Positions 35,431 to 45,912 of a stretch of 64,000 nucleotides of DNA are shown here, piece by piece. Both the position numbers and the translations under genes were made by a program. Every line of letters begins with the position of its first letter. Position 1 is the stretch's first letter. The notes under the pieces were generated by a model that was given only the letters and a program-made list of their open reading frames with translations, was not told the origin of the DNA and searched no databases. The DNA is taken from contig NZ_JADIJK010000002.1 in the NCBI RefSeq assembly GCF_017355205.1, forward strand, positions 1 through 64,000, in the 5' to 3' direction. This stretch comes from Bacillus sp. SD088. GTDB lineage: Bacteria > Bacillota > Bacilli > Bacillales > Bacillaceae_C.

Positions 35431-37056
35431 TTAATTGCTTTTATATCGCTTATATGCTTCCTCTTGGATCTCCATATATTGATCTAAGCCCATTTTCTCA
35501 ATCTCTTTAATATAGTCGTCCCATTTTGAAAAAGGCTCGGTTCCTGTAATGAATTTATCTTGCATTTCGTTAACATATTTATGGATATCCGCTTCCAAGC
35601 CAGATAATTTATTATTTTCTTCTACTGTATAGGTGAAACTTGGCCAGATTTCATCCAACATATTCGGCTCTAATTTTTCCGCGGCTTCAATAGAAGATGT
35701 CAAACTTTCTGCACCTTGGAATGTTTCTTGCTTTACAATTCCCGGATAGCCGCCTCCAAGCCAAGTGACATAATTAGACAACTCTTGCTCCATTGATAAA
35801 CCATCAGGGCTATCCGTAATTTTATCTAGGTATTGAGCATTTCCGTCTTCATCGCGTTCAAAGGTCTCGCCTTCAATTCCCATAAAGAATAATTCCGCGC
35901 CTTCTTCACTATAGAAATGATCCAGCCATCTCAGGGTTGCAGGAATATTCTCATTTTCGCTTGTCACTACAAATGCCCCCATATGGTTTAATGAAGAGGT
36001 GGCTTTATTATATGTTTTCCCACCGGGCCCTTCTAGCGCTGGCATCCCGACAAAGTTGCTCCCCATTTCCTTCCCATAAATTGTTTCGGTGCTTGTGATA
36101 GTTGTACTTCCGTATAGTCCTTCTGTTCCTTCACTATAGCTTTGGTTATTATCAATTGTATAAATGTTTTTAGCAATAAGCCCTTCTGAATACAGCTTGT
36201 TTAAATATTCCAAAAGCTCTTTGTAGCTATCGGAAATTGGGAAAAAGCGTAAGTCGCCTGTTTTCGGATCCTCATCCAAATAAGCATGTTTATTGCCTTT
36301 ATTCCCAACTCCAAAGGCACCATTTAACGCCTGTCTTAAATCCGATATATTCGTACCACCATATGGAATTTCATCCTGCTTTCCATTTCCGTTTAAATCC
36401 GTTTCCTTCACTGCTTTTAAATAGTCATAGAAATCATCGATGGTTTCTGGCATATCCATGTTTAACTGCTCAAGCCAATCTTTGCGAATCCAAGGCTTAG
36501 CCCCTAAAATAACAGAAGTAAATTCTGGATCATATATAGTTGGAATCCCATAGATATTTCCGTCGGGAAAAGTTGCCCCCTTCCTTATTTCCGGATACTC
36601 CTCCAATATCGCAGTCAGGTTGGGCATGTATTCCTCAATTAAATCATTTAATTTCACAAAAGTTCCTTGTTCTCCGTATTTCAAAAGGTCAGAGTTAGGG
36701 AGTGCCATCGTATAGAAAACATCAGGCAGTTTTCCACCAGCAAGAGCTAGGTTTCGCTTTTCTTCTCTAGCTTCAAATGGGACGAGTTCCCAATCAATAT
36801 GAACATTCGTCATTTCCTCATATTCCTTCCAAATCAGCACCTCATTATAATCATCAGCCGTGGTTGGCGGCTTTCCTGCCATAAATTTCAATGTAATCGG
36901 CTCATTCACAATCGGCATGCCTGAATCATTTACATTTTCCAGCTCCTCCTCACTTATTTCAGGTGTTTCAGGACCAGAAGACTTCTTGCCACTACAAGCG
37001 GCTAGAACTAACATTAATGACAGCATTAAAAAGAATATAACTTTTCTGTTTTTCAT
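35431..37056 (-). CDS. Extracellular solute-binding lipoprotein 1
   Basis: A 541-residue sugar-binding lipoprotein. The signal peptide ends in the lipobox LVLAAC with the acylated Cys near residue 21. The type of fold is that of the LipO/YtcQ group of large substrate-binding proteins for Lpl-type ABC systems. A calcium-loop-like DLNGNGKQDEIPYG lies near residue 212. It is about 70% similar by eye to the third SBP (42010) and less to the second (40159). It starts behind TTGGAGGG. It is positioned to serve the permeases at 33376-35241. A cre-like site lies upstream. Confidence 0.9.
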   Translation of the reverse strand: MKNRKVIFFLMLSLMLVLAACSGKKSSGPETPEISEEELENVNDSGMPIVNEPITLKFMAGKPPTTADDYNEVLIWKEYEEMTNVHIDWELVPFEAREEKRNLALAGGKLPDVFYTMALPNSDLLKYGEQGTFVKLNDLIEEYMPNLTAILEEYPEIRKGATFPDGNIYGIPTIYDPEFTSVILGAKPWIRKDWLEQLNMDMPETIDDFYDYLKAVKETDLNGNGKQDEIPYGGTNISDLRQALNGAFGVGNKGNKHAYLDEDPKTGDLRFFPISDSYKELLEYLNKLYSEGLIAKNIYTIDNNQSYSEGTEGLYGSTTITSTETIYGKEMGSNFVGMPALEGPGGKTYNKATSSLNHMGAFVVTSENENIPATLRWLDHFYSEEGAELFFMGIEGETFERDEDGNAQYLDKITDSPDGLSMEQELSNYVTWLGGGYPGIVKQETFQGAESLTSSIEAAEKLEPNMLDEIWPSFTYTVEENNKLSGLEADIHKYVNEMQDKFITGTEPFSKWDDYIKEIEKMGLDQYMEIQEEAYKRYKSN

Positions 37057-37137
37057 CGTTGACCCTCCAAATTAATCAGTTAAGGCGTACCAGCTAATGC
37101 TTTGATGATTCATCTCCCACATAAAACTTCACTCACA

Positions 37138-37151
37138 ATAAAACGTTTACA
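37138..37151. promoter_or_regulatory. Candidate CcpA cre site
   Basis: ATAAAACGTTTACA, or TGTAAACGTTTTAT on the other strand, fits the cre consensus TGWNANCGNTNWCA with two end mismatches, about 82 bp upstream of SBP1. The rest of 37057-37584 shows no gene. Confidence 0.4.
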
Positions 37152-37584
37152 TACATCCCCAAAACATCCTCACCTCAGGTGTGTTTTTAATAGATTAGAT
37201 GATAAAACCCTAACCAAATATCTAGATTGTGAGATTACGAAAAAGAAGTAATTGATGATAGTCATTCAGATCTGCTCAACAAGGATAACGAAGGATAAAG
37301 ATTCCCCCCTTCTTTCATAATCATGATGCTGCTACTAAGATTCGCCATCATCTTTTGCTTTCTAACGCATAGTGTATCATCAAGGAAAAATGAATAAAAT
37401 AGGTGATTTTCGAACCGACTATGTAAGTTTTGCAAGGACTATTTTCCTTAGATAGATTGATTGGTTCTATACAAATAGGCAGTTGATGTACAAATCGACA
37501 TATTCAGCAAAAAATCCACATATATCTGCTATAACTGCCTTTTCCATCAGGCAAGCGGAATACCAGATCTTTTTACATACAACA

Positions 37585-37630
37585 AAAAACTTTGTCTGTT
37601 TGGTAATCCAACCAAACGGACAAAGTTTTT
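37585..37630. terminator. Terminator of the AraC-type regulator gene
   Basis: AAAAACTTTGTCTGTTTGGT pairs with AACCAAACGGACAAAGTTTTT, a long stem with T-runs on both strands. It lies just beyond the AraC-regulator stop. Confidence 0.85.
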
Positions 37631-37643
37631 ATTGTTAAGTTTC

Positions 37644-39935
37644 TTATAACGCCTTTTGTTCTTCCGTAAGATGTTGATGGTGTTTTCGGTATTGACTAGG
37701 GGTGATTCCTTCCTCCTTTCTAAACTTCCGCGTAAAATTGGATACATCCATATAGCCAATATTCATCACAATCTCTTTAATCGTGCGCTGCGTATTGATT
37801 AACTGATCTTTACATTCCTGCATCCGCAATTCCCAAACAAACTGAGTAAACGTCACCCCCGTTTGTTCCCTGATAAATCTGCTCACATAAGAGCTTGATA
37901 TTTGACAATGATCAGCAATGCTATCGAGGCTGAAATCATGGCATTTGTACTGCTTTTGAATATACTCCATGATGTTATCACGCAAGGTATGATTATGACT
38001 TTCCTTTCTTTTTTCAACCTCTAAACAAATCTGATCAATCAGTAGATTGGCACTCACCTTCAAATGATCCAATGATTGGAATTCAGTCAGCTCCTTGACA
38101 TCTTCTGTCTGATGACGAATATCTAATTCAGAAATGGTTTTCAAAATAGTGTTGATAATATCAAAACAAGTGCATTTCAGCATATGATTAGAGATATCCT
38201 TTTGAACAAGACTAGATAGGATTTCGTCTAAGGTTTCTTTGGCTACAACATGGTCTCCTTGTTTTAAGCTTTGAATCAGTTTTAATCGGCTCTCTTCCGG
38301 AAACCAAATTGTTTCTTTGCTTTCAATATAAAGATTCTCAAAAAAGATCCCTTTATCTTGATGATTTAAGAGGCCGTTTTCTATAGAAGCAGTCGCTTCA
38401 ATAAAAGAACGATTGATCTTATGTGCCCCTTTGTATATTCTTCCAACCCCAACCACGGGCATAATCAAGCATTGCTCTTTCAAAATCTCAATTAAATGGT
38501 GGGCAAATACTTGACGATTATCATTCAGGTTACCGAAGCCTTCTCTAGTATTCACAATAAGAGCAGCAGTATAATCATGGACTAATTCGACTCCATATCC
38601 ATAGCAATCCTGATAGGAGATCTGATCAATGATTTCTACAATTTTTTCCCAATAACGAAAGGCTTCTTGTTTTTGTATTTTCCCTTTATACGAAACTGCT
38701 ATGACGAAAAAACTATCTCCTTGTAAAGTTATATTCAGATCATTTGCTAGAGCGCCTATTTCTTGCTCATCCCTCATCTCACCTTTTAGTAACTTTGATA
38801 GAAATTGAGCCTTTACAAGGGGGGTATGTGTAATTATTTTTCTCTTTAAATGTTGACTATCTTCATATATAGATTCGATTTTTGTTCTAATTAACTCAAT
38901 TTCATTATTTTCTACTCGATTGTTTTCAAGCTGTTCTTTATTTCTAAGGAAATGAGCCAAATTTTTAATTGGCTTATAGTGTTTCATAGATAGATAACAA
39001 ACAACGATCATCCCAACAGCTGCAAGAATAAATAATATTACAAAAATAGACTGTTTCAGTGAAGTCATTTTTCCATAAAATTGTTTTGTAGGTATTACGG
39101 TAGCAAAGGTCCAATTACTTGTTTCCGAACGAACAATAGAAAATGAGTATTGTTCGTTTTCAAACTTTTTATTGACAATTCCCGTTTCTGTTGAAACAAT
39201 ATTTTTCACAAAATCCAGATCTATTGGCATCCCGTTTTTATTAGTAGCAAGCAAATTAAATGAATCATCGAAGATAAAGGTCGTACCATCAAATTCATCT
39301 AGCGTATTTTTAATCAAGTTGGAAAAAGCTGTTTCCTTAATTAAAAACGTAACAGTACCGATTGGACTAGAACTATGAATGGGTAGAGGGTAAGAATATG
39401 CCATCACTCGTTTATTCTCACCGCTGTTGGAAGCGATATCAATCATTTGCAACATAGGTTCAGATTGAGCATGCAATCCATTGGCTAGATCCTCTATGCT
39501 GTTGGGTTGTACCTGATAGGTACTGCGAGCAAAATTTTGAAAAGTACTTGCCCCTTTAGAGGAATACACGAGTTCTTCAGACTCATGGAAATTTAAAAAT
39601 AATTCATCAATAAAAGTGTTATTCATTGTATATCTTACAATTTCCTCCATCGCTTGTTTATCATGATAAGCTTGCGTGAACATATATGGCGTTAAGCGAT
39701 CATCATAGGAGATTCTAGTGGCTAAATGATTGAGCTCAAGCAATCTTGAATCCGTGATATCCCGGATTTGGTTTATTTTATCCGTATTTGATTGAATAAT
39801 TTCTCTCTCTAAATTTCCTACTGATATATGATATAAAATGATACTAATCGTAACAAAAGGCAACATAAACACAAACAAGTAGGAAAAGAGATATTTATAT
39901 AATAACCTTGATTTTTTATTAGACCAATTAAACAT
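37644..39935 (-). CDS. Membrane-bound AraC-family regulator, YesN/YtdP-like
   Basis: A 763-residue one-component regulator. Helix 1 spans about residues 12-35, an extracellular Cache-like sensor follows up to helix 2 at about 295-318, then a cytoplasmic linker. The C-terminal AraC HTH contains YVSRFIREQTG and VSNFTRKFRKEEGITPSQYR. Such membrane regulators sit beside sugar ABC operons and activate them upon ligand sensing. It lies between SBP1 and SBP2 on the same strand and is expected to control one or both. GGGGAGGAG precedes the ATG. Confidence 0.88.
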   Translation of the reverse strand: MFNWSNKKSRLLYKYLFSYLFVFMLPFVTISIILYHISVGNLEREIIQSNTDKINQIRDITDSRLLELNHLATRISYDDRLTPYMFTQAYHDKQAMEEIVRYTMNNTFIDELFLNFHESEELVYSSKGASTFQNFARSTYQVQPNSIEDLANGLHAQSEPMLQMIDIASNSGENKRVMAYSYPLPIHSSSPIGTVTFLIKETAFSNLIKNTLDEFDGTTFIFDDSFNLLATNKNGMPIDLDFVKNIVSTETGIVNKKFENEQYSFSIVRSETSNWTFATVIPTKQFYGKMTSLKQSIFVILFILAAVGMIVVCYLSMKHYKPIKNLAHFLRNKEQLENNRVENNEIELIRTKIESIYEDSQHLKRKIITHTPLVKAQFLSKLLKGEMRDEQEIGALANDLNITLQGDSFFVIAVSYKGKIQKQEAFRYWEKIVEIIDQISYQDCYGYGVELVHDYTAALIVNTREGFGNLNDNRQVFAHHLIEILKEQCLIMPVVGVGRIYKGAHKINRSFIEATASIENGLLNHQDKGIFFENLYIESKETIWFPEESRLKLIQSLKQGDHVVAKETLDEILSSLVQKDISNHMLKCTCFDIINTILKTISELDIRHQTEDVKELTEFQSLDHLKVSANLLIDQICLEVEKRKESHNHTLRDNIMEYIQKQYKCHDFSLDSIADHCQISSSYVSRFIREQTGVTFTQFVWELRMQECKDQLINTQRTIKEIVMNIGYMDVSNFTRKFRKEEGITPSQYRKHHQHLTEEQKAL

Positions 39936-40158
39936 TTTTCTCCTCCCCTACCGTTCTATTTTAAATAAATCAATTACCAACCTTGTATTTTCTAACTAAG
40001 CTCTTTCCACTAAATATATATAATTTACACTAATATTTCAATACATATCCATTTACTGCCAATCTGATAGATTCTACGATACCTCCCTACAAGTGAATGG
40101 TTTGACCATTTACGAGGGGTGCTTCATTCCTGTGTGGACCTTCGCAACCCCTTCAAGA

Positions 40159-41775
40159 TCATTGACTTTTTTGCCTTTTATATGCTTCTTCTTTGACCTG
40201 CATGTATTCCTCTAAGCCAAGCCCTTCGATTGTCTGAACATATTGATCCCATTCATCAAAAGAAACCTGCCCTGAAAGGAATTTATCACGCATTTCGTCC
40301 ACATATTTTTCAATATCATTTCCAGTTGAATCTAAGATCTTTGTTTCTTCTTCTGTATAAATAAAACTTGACCATGGATCTTTTACAACATCAGGCTTAA
40401 GTAATTCCGCAGTAGTCAATCGTTTTTCAGAACTCCCTCCACCTCTATAAAATTCTTGAATCGTCATAGTTGGAGAACCGCCACCAGGAAAAGTTAAATA
40501 CTCTGTAACGGCTTCTTCGAAAGATAATCCGTCTGGATGGTTATTAATTTCATCAATAAAGTCGATTGTGCCATCTGCTTTTTCCTCAAACGTTACTCCC
40601 TCTATACCTAAATAAAATAATTCTATTCCCTCTTTCCCGTAAAAATGGTCAATCCATCTCACCGTAGCTTCCGGGTATTGATTCTCTCGTGTAATAAGAA
40701 AAGCACCAACTGTATTGACAGACGGATTCATCTTCGTAATCATTTTGTTTCCATGCGGTCCTTCCAAAGCCGGAATCCCCACGAAAGGTTTGCCCCCTTC
40801 TTCACCAAATGTTTCAATCGGACCATACCAATTTGTACTTCCATATAGCCCATCACTTCCATTTGCGAGAAATTGATTTGTATCAATCGAAAAGATATTT
40901 TGTTCAATTAATTTCTCCTCGTATAGTTTATTGATATATTGCAATAATTCCTTGTACCCTTCGGAAATAGGATAAAAGCGTAACGCTTCCCCATCTTCCG
41001 GGTCTACATCAATATTCGGATTAGCGGATCCCATATTTTCTATCCCAAATGCTCCCTTGAGCCAATTCACCATCTCTCCAATATTACCAGATCCATAGGG
41101 GATCCCATTATTGCCGCCCGGGTCTTTTTCCTGAACCGCCTTCAAATATTGGTAGAATTCTTCCGTTGTTTTCGGCATATCCATATCTAGCTCCTCAAGC
41201 CACTCTTGATTAATCCACGGTACAGAGCCAAGTCGACTTGAAAGAAAGTCAGGCTCAGTTAACAATGGAAAAGAATATATATTTCCATCCGGAAAGGTAA
41301 TCCCTTTTTCAATTTCTGGATACTCTTCAAATATCTTTTTTAAATTTGGCGCATACTCATCAATCAAATCATTTAAAGGAATAAAAACACCCTGTTGTCC
41401 ATACTTTAAAATATCATTTTCGGGTACTGAAGCACTATGAAAAGCATCTGGTAAATTATCACTTGCAAGTCTTAAATTTCTTTTTTCTGCAAGTCCAGTG
41501 CTTGGAACCATCTCCCATTCGATATCGATATTGGTCATTTTTTCATATTCATTAAATAGCATGACATCATTCCAATTGGGCGCACTTTGAGGAGCCTGCC
41601 CAGCAAAAAAGTCTAAACTGATTTTATCTTCTACGATCGGCATCCCAGTTTTATTCAAATTTTCCGTTCGTTCAGCCTTTGTATCAGCCGATTCGGTTTC
41701 TTTACTACTGCTACACGCGGCGACAAGAAACAGGATTAAAACTCCAACAATGAACATGAATGATTTTCTCATCAT
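40159..41775 (-). CDS. Extracellular solute-binding lipoprotein 2
   Basis: A 538-residue paralogue of SBP1. The lipobox is LVAAC at about residue 20. It keeps the family framework (GITFPDGNIYSFP, PEATVRWIDHFYGKEG and a C-terminal YVDEMRDKFLSG) but lost the calcium-loop-like sequence of its paralogues: it has DPGGNNGIPYG instead. It is more divergent than SBP3 is from SBP1, suggesting a different ligand. GAGGAGG precedes two ATGs. It has its own region upstream of the membrane AraC gene. Confidence 0.88.
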   Translation of the reverse strand: MMRKSFMFIVGVLILFLVAACSSSKETESADTKAERTENLNKTGMPIVEDKISLDFFAGQAPQSAPNWNDVMLFNEYEKMTNIDIEWEMVPSTGLAEKRNLRLASDNLPDAFHSASVPENDILKYGQQGVFIPLNDLIDEYAPNLKKIFEEYPEIEKGITFPDGNIYSFPLLTEPDFLSSRLGSVPWINQEWLEELDMDMPKTTEEFYQYLKAVQEKDPGGNNGIPYGSGNIGEMVNWLKGAFGIENMGSANPNIDVDPEDGEALRFYPISEGYKELLQYINKLYEEKLIEQNIFSIDTNQFLANGSDGLYGSTNWYGPIETFGEEGGKPFVGIPALEGPHGNKMITKMNPSVNTVGAFLITRENQYPEATVRWIDHFYGKEGIELFYLGIEGVTFEEKADGTIDFIDEINNHPDGLSFEEAVTEYLTFPGGGSPTMTIQEFYRGGGSSEKRLTTAELLKPDVVKDPWSSFIYTEEETKILDSTGNDIEKYVDEMRDKFLSGQVSFDEWDQYVQTIEGLGLEEYMQVKEEAYKRQKSQ

Positions 41776-41957
41776 GATCCTCCTCGTTTTCAGTAGTCAG
41801 ATTATATGAAATCTAACTAGAGACTTGTTTATATCAACAGTTGAATAAATTTAGTCTTCAAGTTGTTAGAGTCATTGATAGTTGAACAAATATGAAAGTA
41901 CTTATCTTAAATGATGAGCGGGGTTGCGTTAGAATGTTGTGAATTTAGCCTTTAATA

Positions 41958-41979
41958 GTGGGGGATGAGATCCCCCCAC
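41958..41979. terminator. Hairpin downstream of SBP3
   Basis: GTGGGGGATGAGATCCCCCCAC is a near-perfect hairpin (split: GTGGGGGAT and ATCCCCCCAC) just past the SBP3 stop, without a long T-run. Confidence 0.5.
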
Positions 41980-42009
41980 CGATCGCAACCTCCTAGACTA
42001 CGAGAAACA

Positions 42010-43638
42010 TTAATTATTTTTATAGCGCTCATACGCTTTTTCTTGAATATCCATATATTCTTCTAGGCCCATCTTTTCCAGTCTTTCAATATATTCATCC
42101 CATTTTGAGAATGGTTCTGAACCTGTAATAAATTTATCTTGCATTTCATCAACGTATTTATGAATATCGACTTCTAAGCCAGACAGTTGATTATTTTCTT
42201 CTATTGAATAGGTAAAACTCGGCCAAATATCCTCTGTGTCCAGCATATAGGGTTCTAATCTGTCAGCAGCTTCATTAGAGGATGGCATGTTTTCCGATCC
42301 TTTAAATGTTTCTGAGCGGACAATACCTGGATAGCCACCGCCAAGCCAAGTCATATATTTAGATAGCTCTTGATTTAGCGACAGACCGTCAGCACTGTTT
42401 GCAATTTTATCTACATATTGTAATTCTCCATCTTCATCTTCTTCATAAGTCTCCCCTTCAACTCCCATGAAGAATAACTTTGCCCCTTCTTCACTATAGA
42501 AATAATCCATCCATCTTAAGGTAGCTGGAATATGTTCGTTCTCATTCGTTACAACAAATCCACCCATGTGGGCTAATGGAGGTGTTGCGCGATGATAGGA
42601 TTTTCCGGCCGGCCCTTCAAGTGCAGAAAGCCCAACAAACTCTTTTCCCATTTCTTCACCATAAGCAGCCTCTGGACTTGTTAAAACCGTACTTCCATAA
42701 AGCCCCTCAGCACCTTCAGCATTACTTTGACTTGTTTCAATCGTATAAATATTTTGGCCAATTAATTTTTCTGAATAAAGTTTGTGTAAATATTCTAATT
42801 CCGCTTTGTACCCATCAGAGGTAGGATAGAAGCGCAACTCTTGGGTATCGGGGTCTTCATCAAGATAAGCATGCTTTACCCCTCGATTCCCGATTCCAAA
42901 TGCCCCTCTTAAAATATCCCTCAATCCCTCAATACTAGTGGCTCCATATGGGATTTCATCCTGTTCTCCATTACCATTAAGGTCCGTTTCCTTCACCGCT
43001 TTTAAGTAATCATAAAAATCATCAATTGTTTCAGGCATCTCCATATCCAATTGATCAAGCCAGTCCTGACGTATCCAAGCTTTTGAACCTAAAATAAGTG
43101 AGGTAAACTCTGGATCATAAATTGTTGGTAATCCATAAATATTACCATCTGGAAAAGTAATTCCTTTACGAATGGCAGGATACTGTTCTAATAACTCCGA
43201 GAGATTTGGCATATACTCCTCGATCAGATCATTGAGCTTTACAAAAATACCTTGTTGTCCATATTTAAGTAAATCATGATTAGGCATATACATTGTATAA
43301 AACACATCTGGCAATGTATCACCGGACAACGTTAAATTACGCTTTTCATCTCTAGCCTCAGAGTCTACTAAATCCCAATCGATATGAATATTCGTCATTT
43401 CTTCATATGTTTGCCAGAGTAAAACGTCATTATAATCATCAGCATTAGTCGAAGGTTTCCCAGCCATAAACTTGATTGTAATGGGATTATTGACAATCGG
43501 CATTCCTGACTCATTCAAGTTTTCTAAATCTTCTTCATTGATTTCTGGAGTTTGTGGAGAGGATTTCTTTCCGCTACAGGCCGCTAATATTAGAAAGAAT
43601 GACAACATAAGTAACAAAGCACCCTTTTTGATTTTCAA
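42010..43638 (-). CDS. Extracellular solute-binding lipoprotein 3
   Basis: A 542-residue close paralogue of SBP1. The lipobox LILAAC is near residue 20. It retains DLNGNGEQDEIPYG, a calcium-loop-like sequence, and the shared C-terminal KYVDEMQDKFITG. It starts at TTG 43638 behind AGGGGGA. It is upstream of SBP2 and downstream of the sugar isomerase gene. The presence of three such lipoproteins with a single permease pair points to expanded ligand range, or to other permeases elsewhere. Confidence 0.9.
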   Translation of the reverse strand: MKIKKGALLLMLSFFLILAACSGKKSSPQTPEINEEDLENLNESGMPIVNNPITIKFMAGKPSTNADDYNDVLLWQTYEEMTNIHIDWDLVDSEARDEKRNLTLSGDTLPDVFYTMYMPNHDLLKYGQQGIFVKLNDLIEEYMPNLSELLEQYPAIRKGITFPDGNIYGLPTIYDPEFTSLILGSKAWIRQDWLDQLDMEMPETIDDFYDYLKAVKETDLNGNGEQDEIPYGATSIEGLRDILRGAFGIGNRGVKHAYLDEDPDTQELRFYPTSDGYKAELEYLHKLYSEKLIGQNIYTIETSQSNAEGAEGLYGSTVLTSPEAAYGEEMGKEFVGLSALEGPAGKSYHRATPPLAHMGGFVVTNENEHIPATLRWMDYFYSEEGAKLFFMGVEGETYEEDEDGELQYVDKIANSADGLSLNQELSKYMTWLGGGYPGIVRSETFKGSENMPSSNEAADRLEPYMLDTEDIWPSFTYSIEENNQLSGLEVDIHKYVDEMQDKFITGSEPFSKWDEYIERLEKMGLEEYMDIQEKAYERYKNN

Positions 43639-43763
43639 GTTAATCCCCCTCTAGTTTGTTAAAATATAATAAGTATCCACGTTTAGTGGGCACTACACAA
43701 CCTCAAACGAGTTCATTCTATGAATCTCTCATGTAAATACTGCATAGGGATTTCCTTCATATA

Positions 43764-44585
43764 TTACTTATCTGCCCTCTTATACTGAATGAGTAAATCT
43801 TTCCAACAATCGACCAATTGACTCGGGGAACGTTTATCCATTTTAACCTCAAACATAAATGTGCCTTCATAACCAGACTGAGCAAGTGCAGAAATGACGC
43901 GATCCCATTGAATAATGCCCTCCCCTGGTAGCCAGTGCCTCTCATCCACTCCATCATAATCAGAAATATGGACGGTTGCTATTTTATCACCGATCTCTTT
44001 AATAAAATGTTCAGGTGTCTCTAGTAGTAAGTGGTTAACATCACTACATACCCGTAGATCTTTATTTACATCAATTAACGTTTTCATTTCGTCACTAGTG
44101 TTCCCCAAACACGTACGTGGTAAATCTTCTACACAAATATGAATATCTAAAGGCTTTGCTTTTTCTGCCAATAGATGAAGAGAGGACTTACACGCTTCGA
44201 TCCGCTCCAGCCTTTCATTGTCAGGGATGGGTTCATAGCTCGGATGGATGATCACTTGATTAATATTCCATTCGCTGACCCACCTCAGCCACTCATAATG
44301 GTACTTAAGAATCTGATCCCTTTTTTCCAAATTAATGCTAGAAATATCCCAGTCTTTCCCAAAAGGTAAATGGACAGACCAGACTTCAAGACCCAATTCA
44401 TGTGCTTTTTGGATGTATGAATTGAACCTCCCCTTTAATCCCTTATAACTTAAATCAGCCTCATTTCTTGATATAACAAGTTCAATGCTATCTAAGCCTG
44501 CTTCTTTAATCTCACTTAAAGTAAGCGTGCCACTTGGCGAATAGGACGTACCAACCTTCCACTCTACTGGATTACTTCTTTTCAT
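43764..44585 (-). CDS. Sugar phosphate isomerase/epimerase, TIM-barrel
   Basis: A 273-residue AP-endonuclease-2-like TIM barrel (PF01261). Metal ligands are suggested by VIHPSY, ICVEDLPRT, CSDVNHLLLE, VHISDYDG and FEVK. The family isomerises or epimerises ketoses or acts on myo-inositol-type sugars; the substrate is unknown. It is placed between the DUF6528 gene (23 bp upstream) and SBP3, and is probably co-transcribed with DUF6528. GGTGGAGGAG precedes the ATG. Confidence 0.85.
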   Translation of the reverse strand: MKRSNPVEWKVGTSYSPSGTLTLSEIKEAGLDSIELVISRNEADLSYKGLKGRFNSYIQKAHELGLEVWSVHLPFGKDWDISSINLEKRDQILKYHYEWLRWVSEWNINQVIIHPSYEPIPDNERLERIEACKSSLHLLAEKAKPLDIHICVEDLPRTCLGNTSDEMKTLIDVNKDLRVCSDVNHLLLETPEHFIKEIGDKIATVHISDYDGVDERHWLPGEGIIQWDRVISALAQSGYEGTFMFEVKMDKRSPSQLVDCWKDLLIQYKRADK

Positions 44586-44608
44586 GCTCCTCCACCTCTT
44601 TTGTTTGA

Positions 44609-45595
44609 TTATTGATAGCTAGTACTCCAAATCCTCGCTTTATACATCTCAGCATCTTTTATTTCCTTCGGATTTGTTGGTAAATAGAAATCAATCGTAT
44701 CGGTTGTAAATTTATTTTCGCCAACACTCTCTTTTTGTTGTGTTAATACCACTTGGCCCGACAATTGATTGCCAATACTTTTCACATTTTCTTTATTTAT
44801 GTCGTCTACTCCTGGATAGTCAGTTATCCATGCTTTTTTCGATTTACTATATTGATAGACATTCGTAACGGTCGTCACCCATAGTTTATCTGTATCACCG
44901 TATACGACAGATAGATTATGACCACCACTTGTTGGGGTCTGTTCCCTATGAACTTCTTCAATCCTTGGATCACTGCTGGTTCCCTTTATTTCTAATGCAA
45001 CAAGAAAATTTGTCCCCAAGGCCCAAAGAAGCTCTTTCTCAGGATCCCATACGACCCCATGGGCTCCAGGTAGGAGATATTCCGCGAATTCTTCAGAATC
45101 AGCCCCTTCTGATGATGTGTAAATACGTATGGAACCTGGTGATGAACTAAGTGCGACAGCAATATTCCCATCAGGTAAAATTTCCGCCGCATGCGGACTT
45201 AGTCCAATATTTAATCCCCAGGTTCGTTGATCTCCAGCAGGATAAGGGACAATTCCTACAAATCCATAAGAGTCAGTTACAGCCATATACTGCTCACCAT
45301 CAATTTCACGTAATGTGACATCAGACGGGTGTCCCCATCCATCCAGCAACCCTGCAAAACCATTTTCATCAGTCGGTGACCAAGTCCATTCAGCATCCTG
45401 TTTATCCCATACCTCCTTTTCTTCCATTCCTTCTTTGGCTGGATCAAAGACAAGGATCTGCTGAGACTTTTGATCAGTCACGGCAATCCACTGATCATCC
45501 GTCTCTTTTGAGGACTCTGCAACAGTCTTACGTTGACAAGATACCATGAGCGTCAGTAAACCTATAAAAAGGGTTAAGATAACAAACTTTTTCAT
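44609..45595 (-). CDS. DUF6528-like beta-propeller lipoprotein
   Basis: A 328-residue lipoprotein. ATG 45595 is preferred, with AAAGGTGG before it; a TTG at 45613 has no such site. The signal peptide ends in LMVSC. The mature chain has repeated beta-propeller-like strands (WIAVTDQKSQQILVFD, GAHGVVWDP, TTVTNVYQY). It resembles DUF6528 proteins, often in sugar loci of Bacillales. Its role may be binding or processing of a carbohydrate. A perfect palindromic operator lies 23 bp upstream, overlapping the promoter. It is first of an operon with the isomerase gene. Confidence 0.75.
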   Translation of the reverse strand: MKKFVILTLFIGLLTLMVSCQRKTVAESSKETDDQWIAVTDQKSQQILVFDPAKEGMEEKEVWDKQDAEWTWSPTDENGFAGLLDGWGHPSDVTLREIDGEQYMAVTDSYGFVGIVPYPAGDQRTWGLNIGLSPHAAEILPDGNIAVALSSSPGSIRIYTSSEGADSEEFAEYLLPGAHGVVWDPEKELLWALGTNFLVALEIKGTSSDPRIEEVHREQTPTSGGHNLSVVYGDTDKLWVTTVTNVYQYSKSKKAWITDYPGVDDINKENVKSIGNQLSGQVVLTQQKESVGENKFTTDTIDFYLPTNPKEIKDAEMYKARIWSTSYQ

Positions 45596-45617
45596 ACGCA
45601 ACCACCTTTTCAAAAAA

Positions 45618-45633
45618 TTGACATCGATGTCAT
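45618..45633 (-). promoter_or_regulatory. Candidate LacI operator and promoter before DUF6528
   Basis: TTGACATCGATGTCAT holds a perfect 14-bp palindrome (TGACATCGATGTCA). On the - strand it directly follows a TATAAT -10 box, so a bound repressor would block initiation. The same palindrome occurs before the DUF1868 gene. Confidence 0.7.
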
Positions 45634-45912
45634 TATAATGATTTAATGACTGTTCTCATCTCTTCATAAGTCAGGGTAGAGCATTAATGAAAAATCTTCG
45701 ACTTCAGGTAACAGAAGCTCCCCTTAGATCACCTCCCTAAACTAGGATTCCCCTAATTCTATTCTTTAATAACATTAACCAAATGAGGTAATTTGCAAAC
45801 GATTTTAACGCTATGCTTTATTATTTACAGCTCCTACTCCTCTCCACTAGTTTCTTGATTTATTGCAGAAAAAACCTGCAATGAAATGGAATAAAACTTC
45901 TTACTTAGTCAA

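Noticed and set aside
45790-45812. Second cre-like site (TGCAAACGATTTTA)
   Set aside because: Mismatches at three positions of the consensus and no fitting promoter position.
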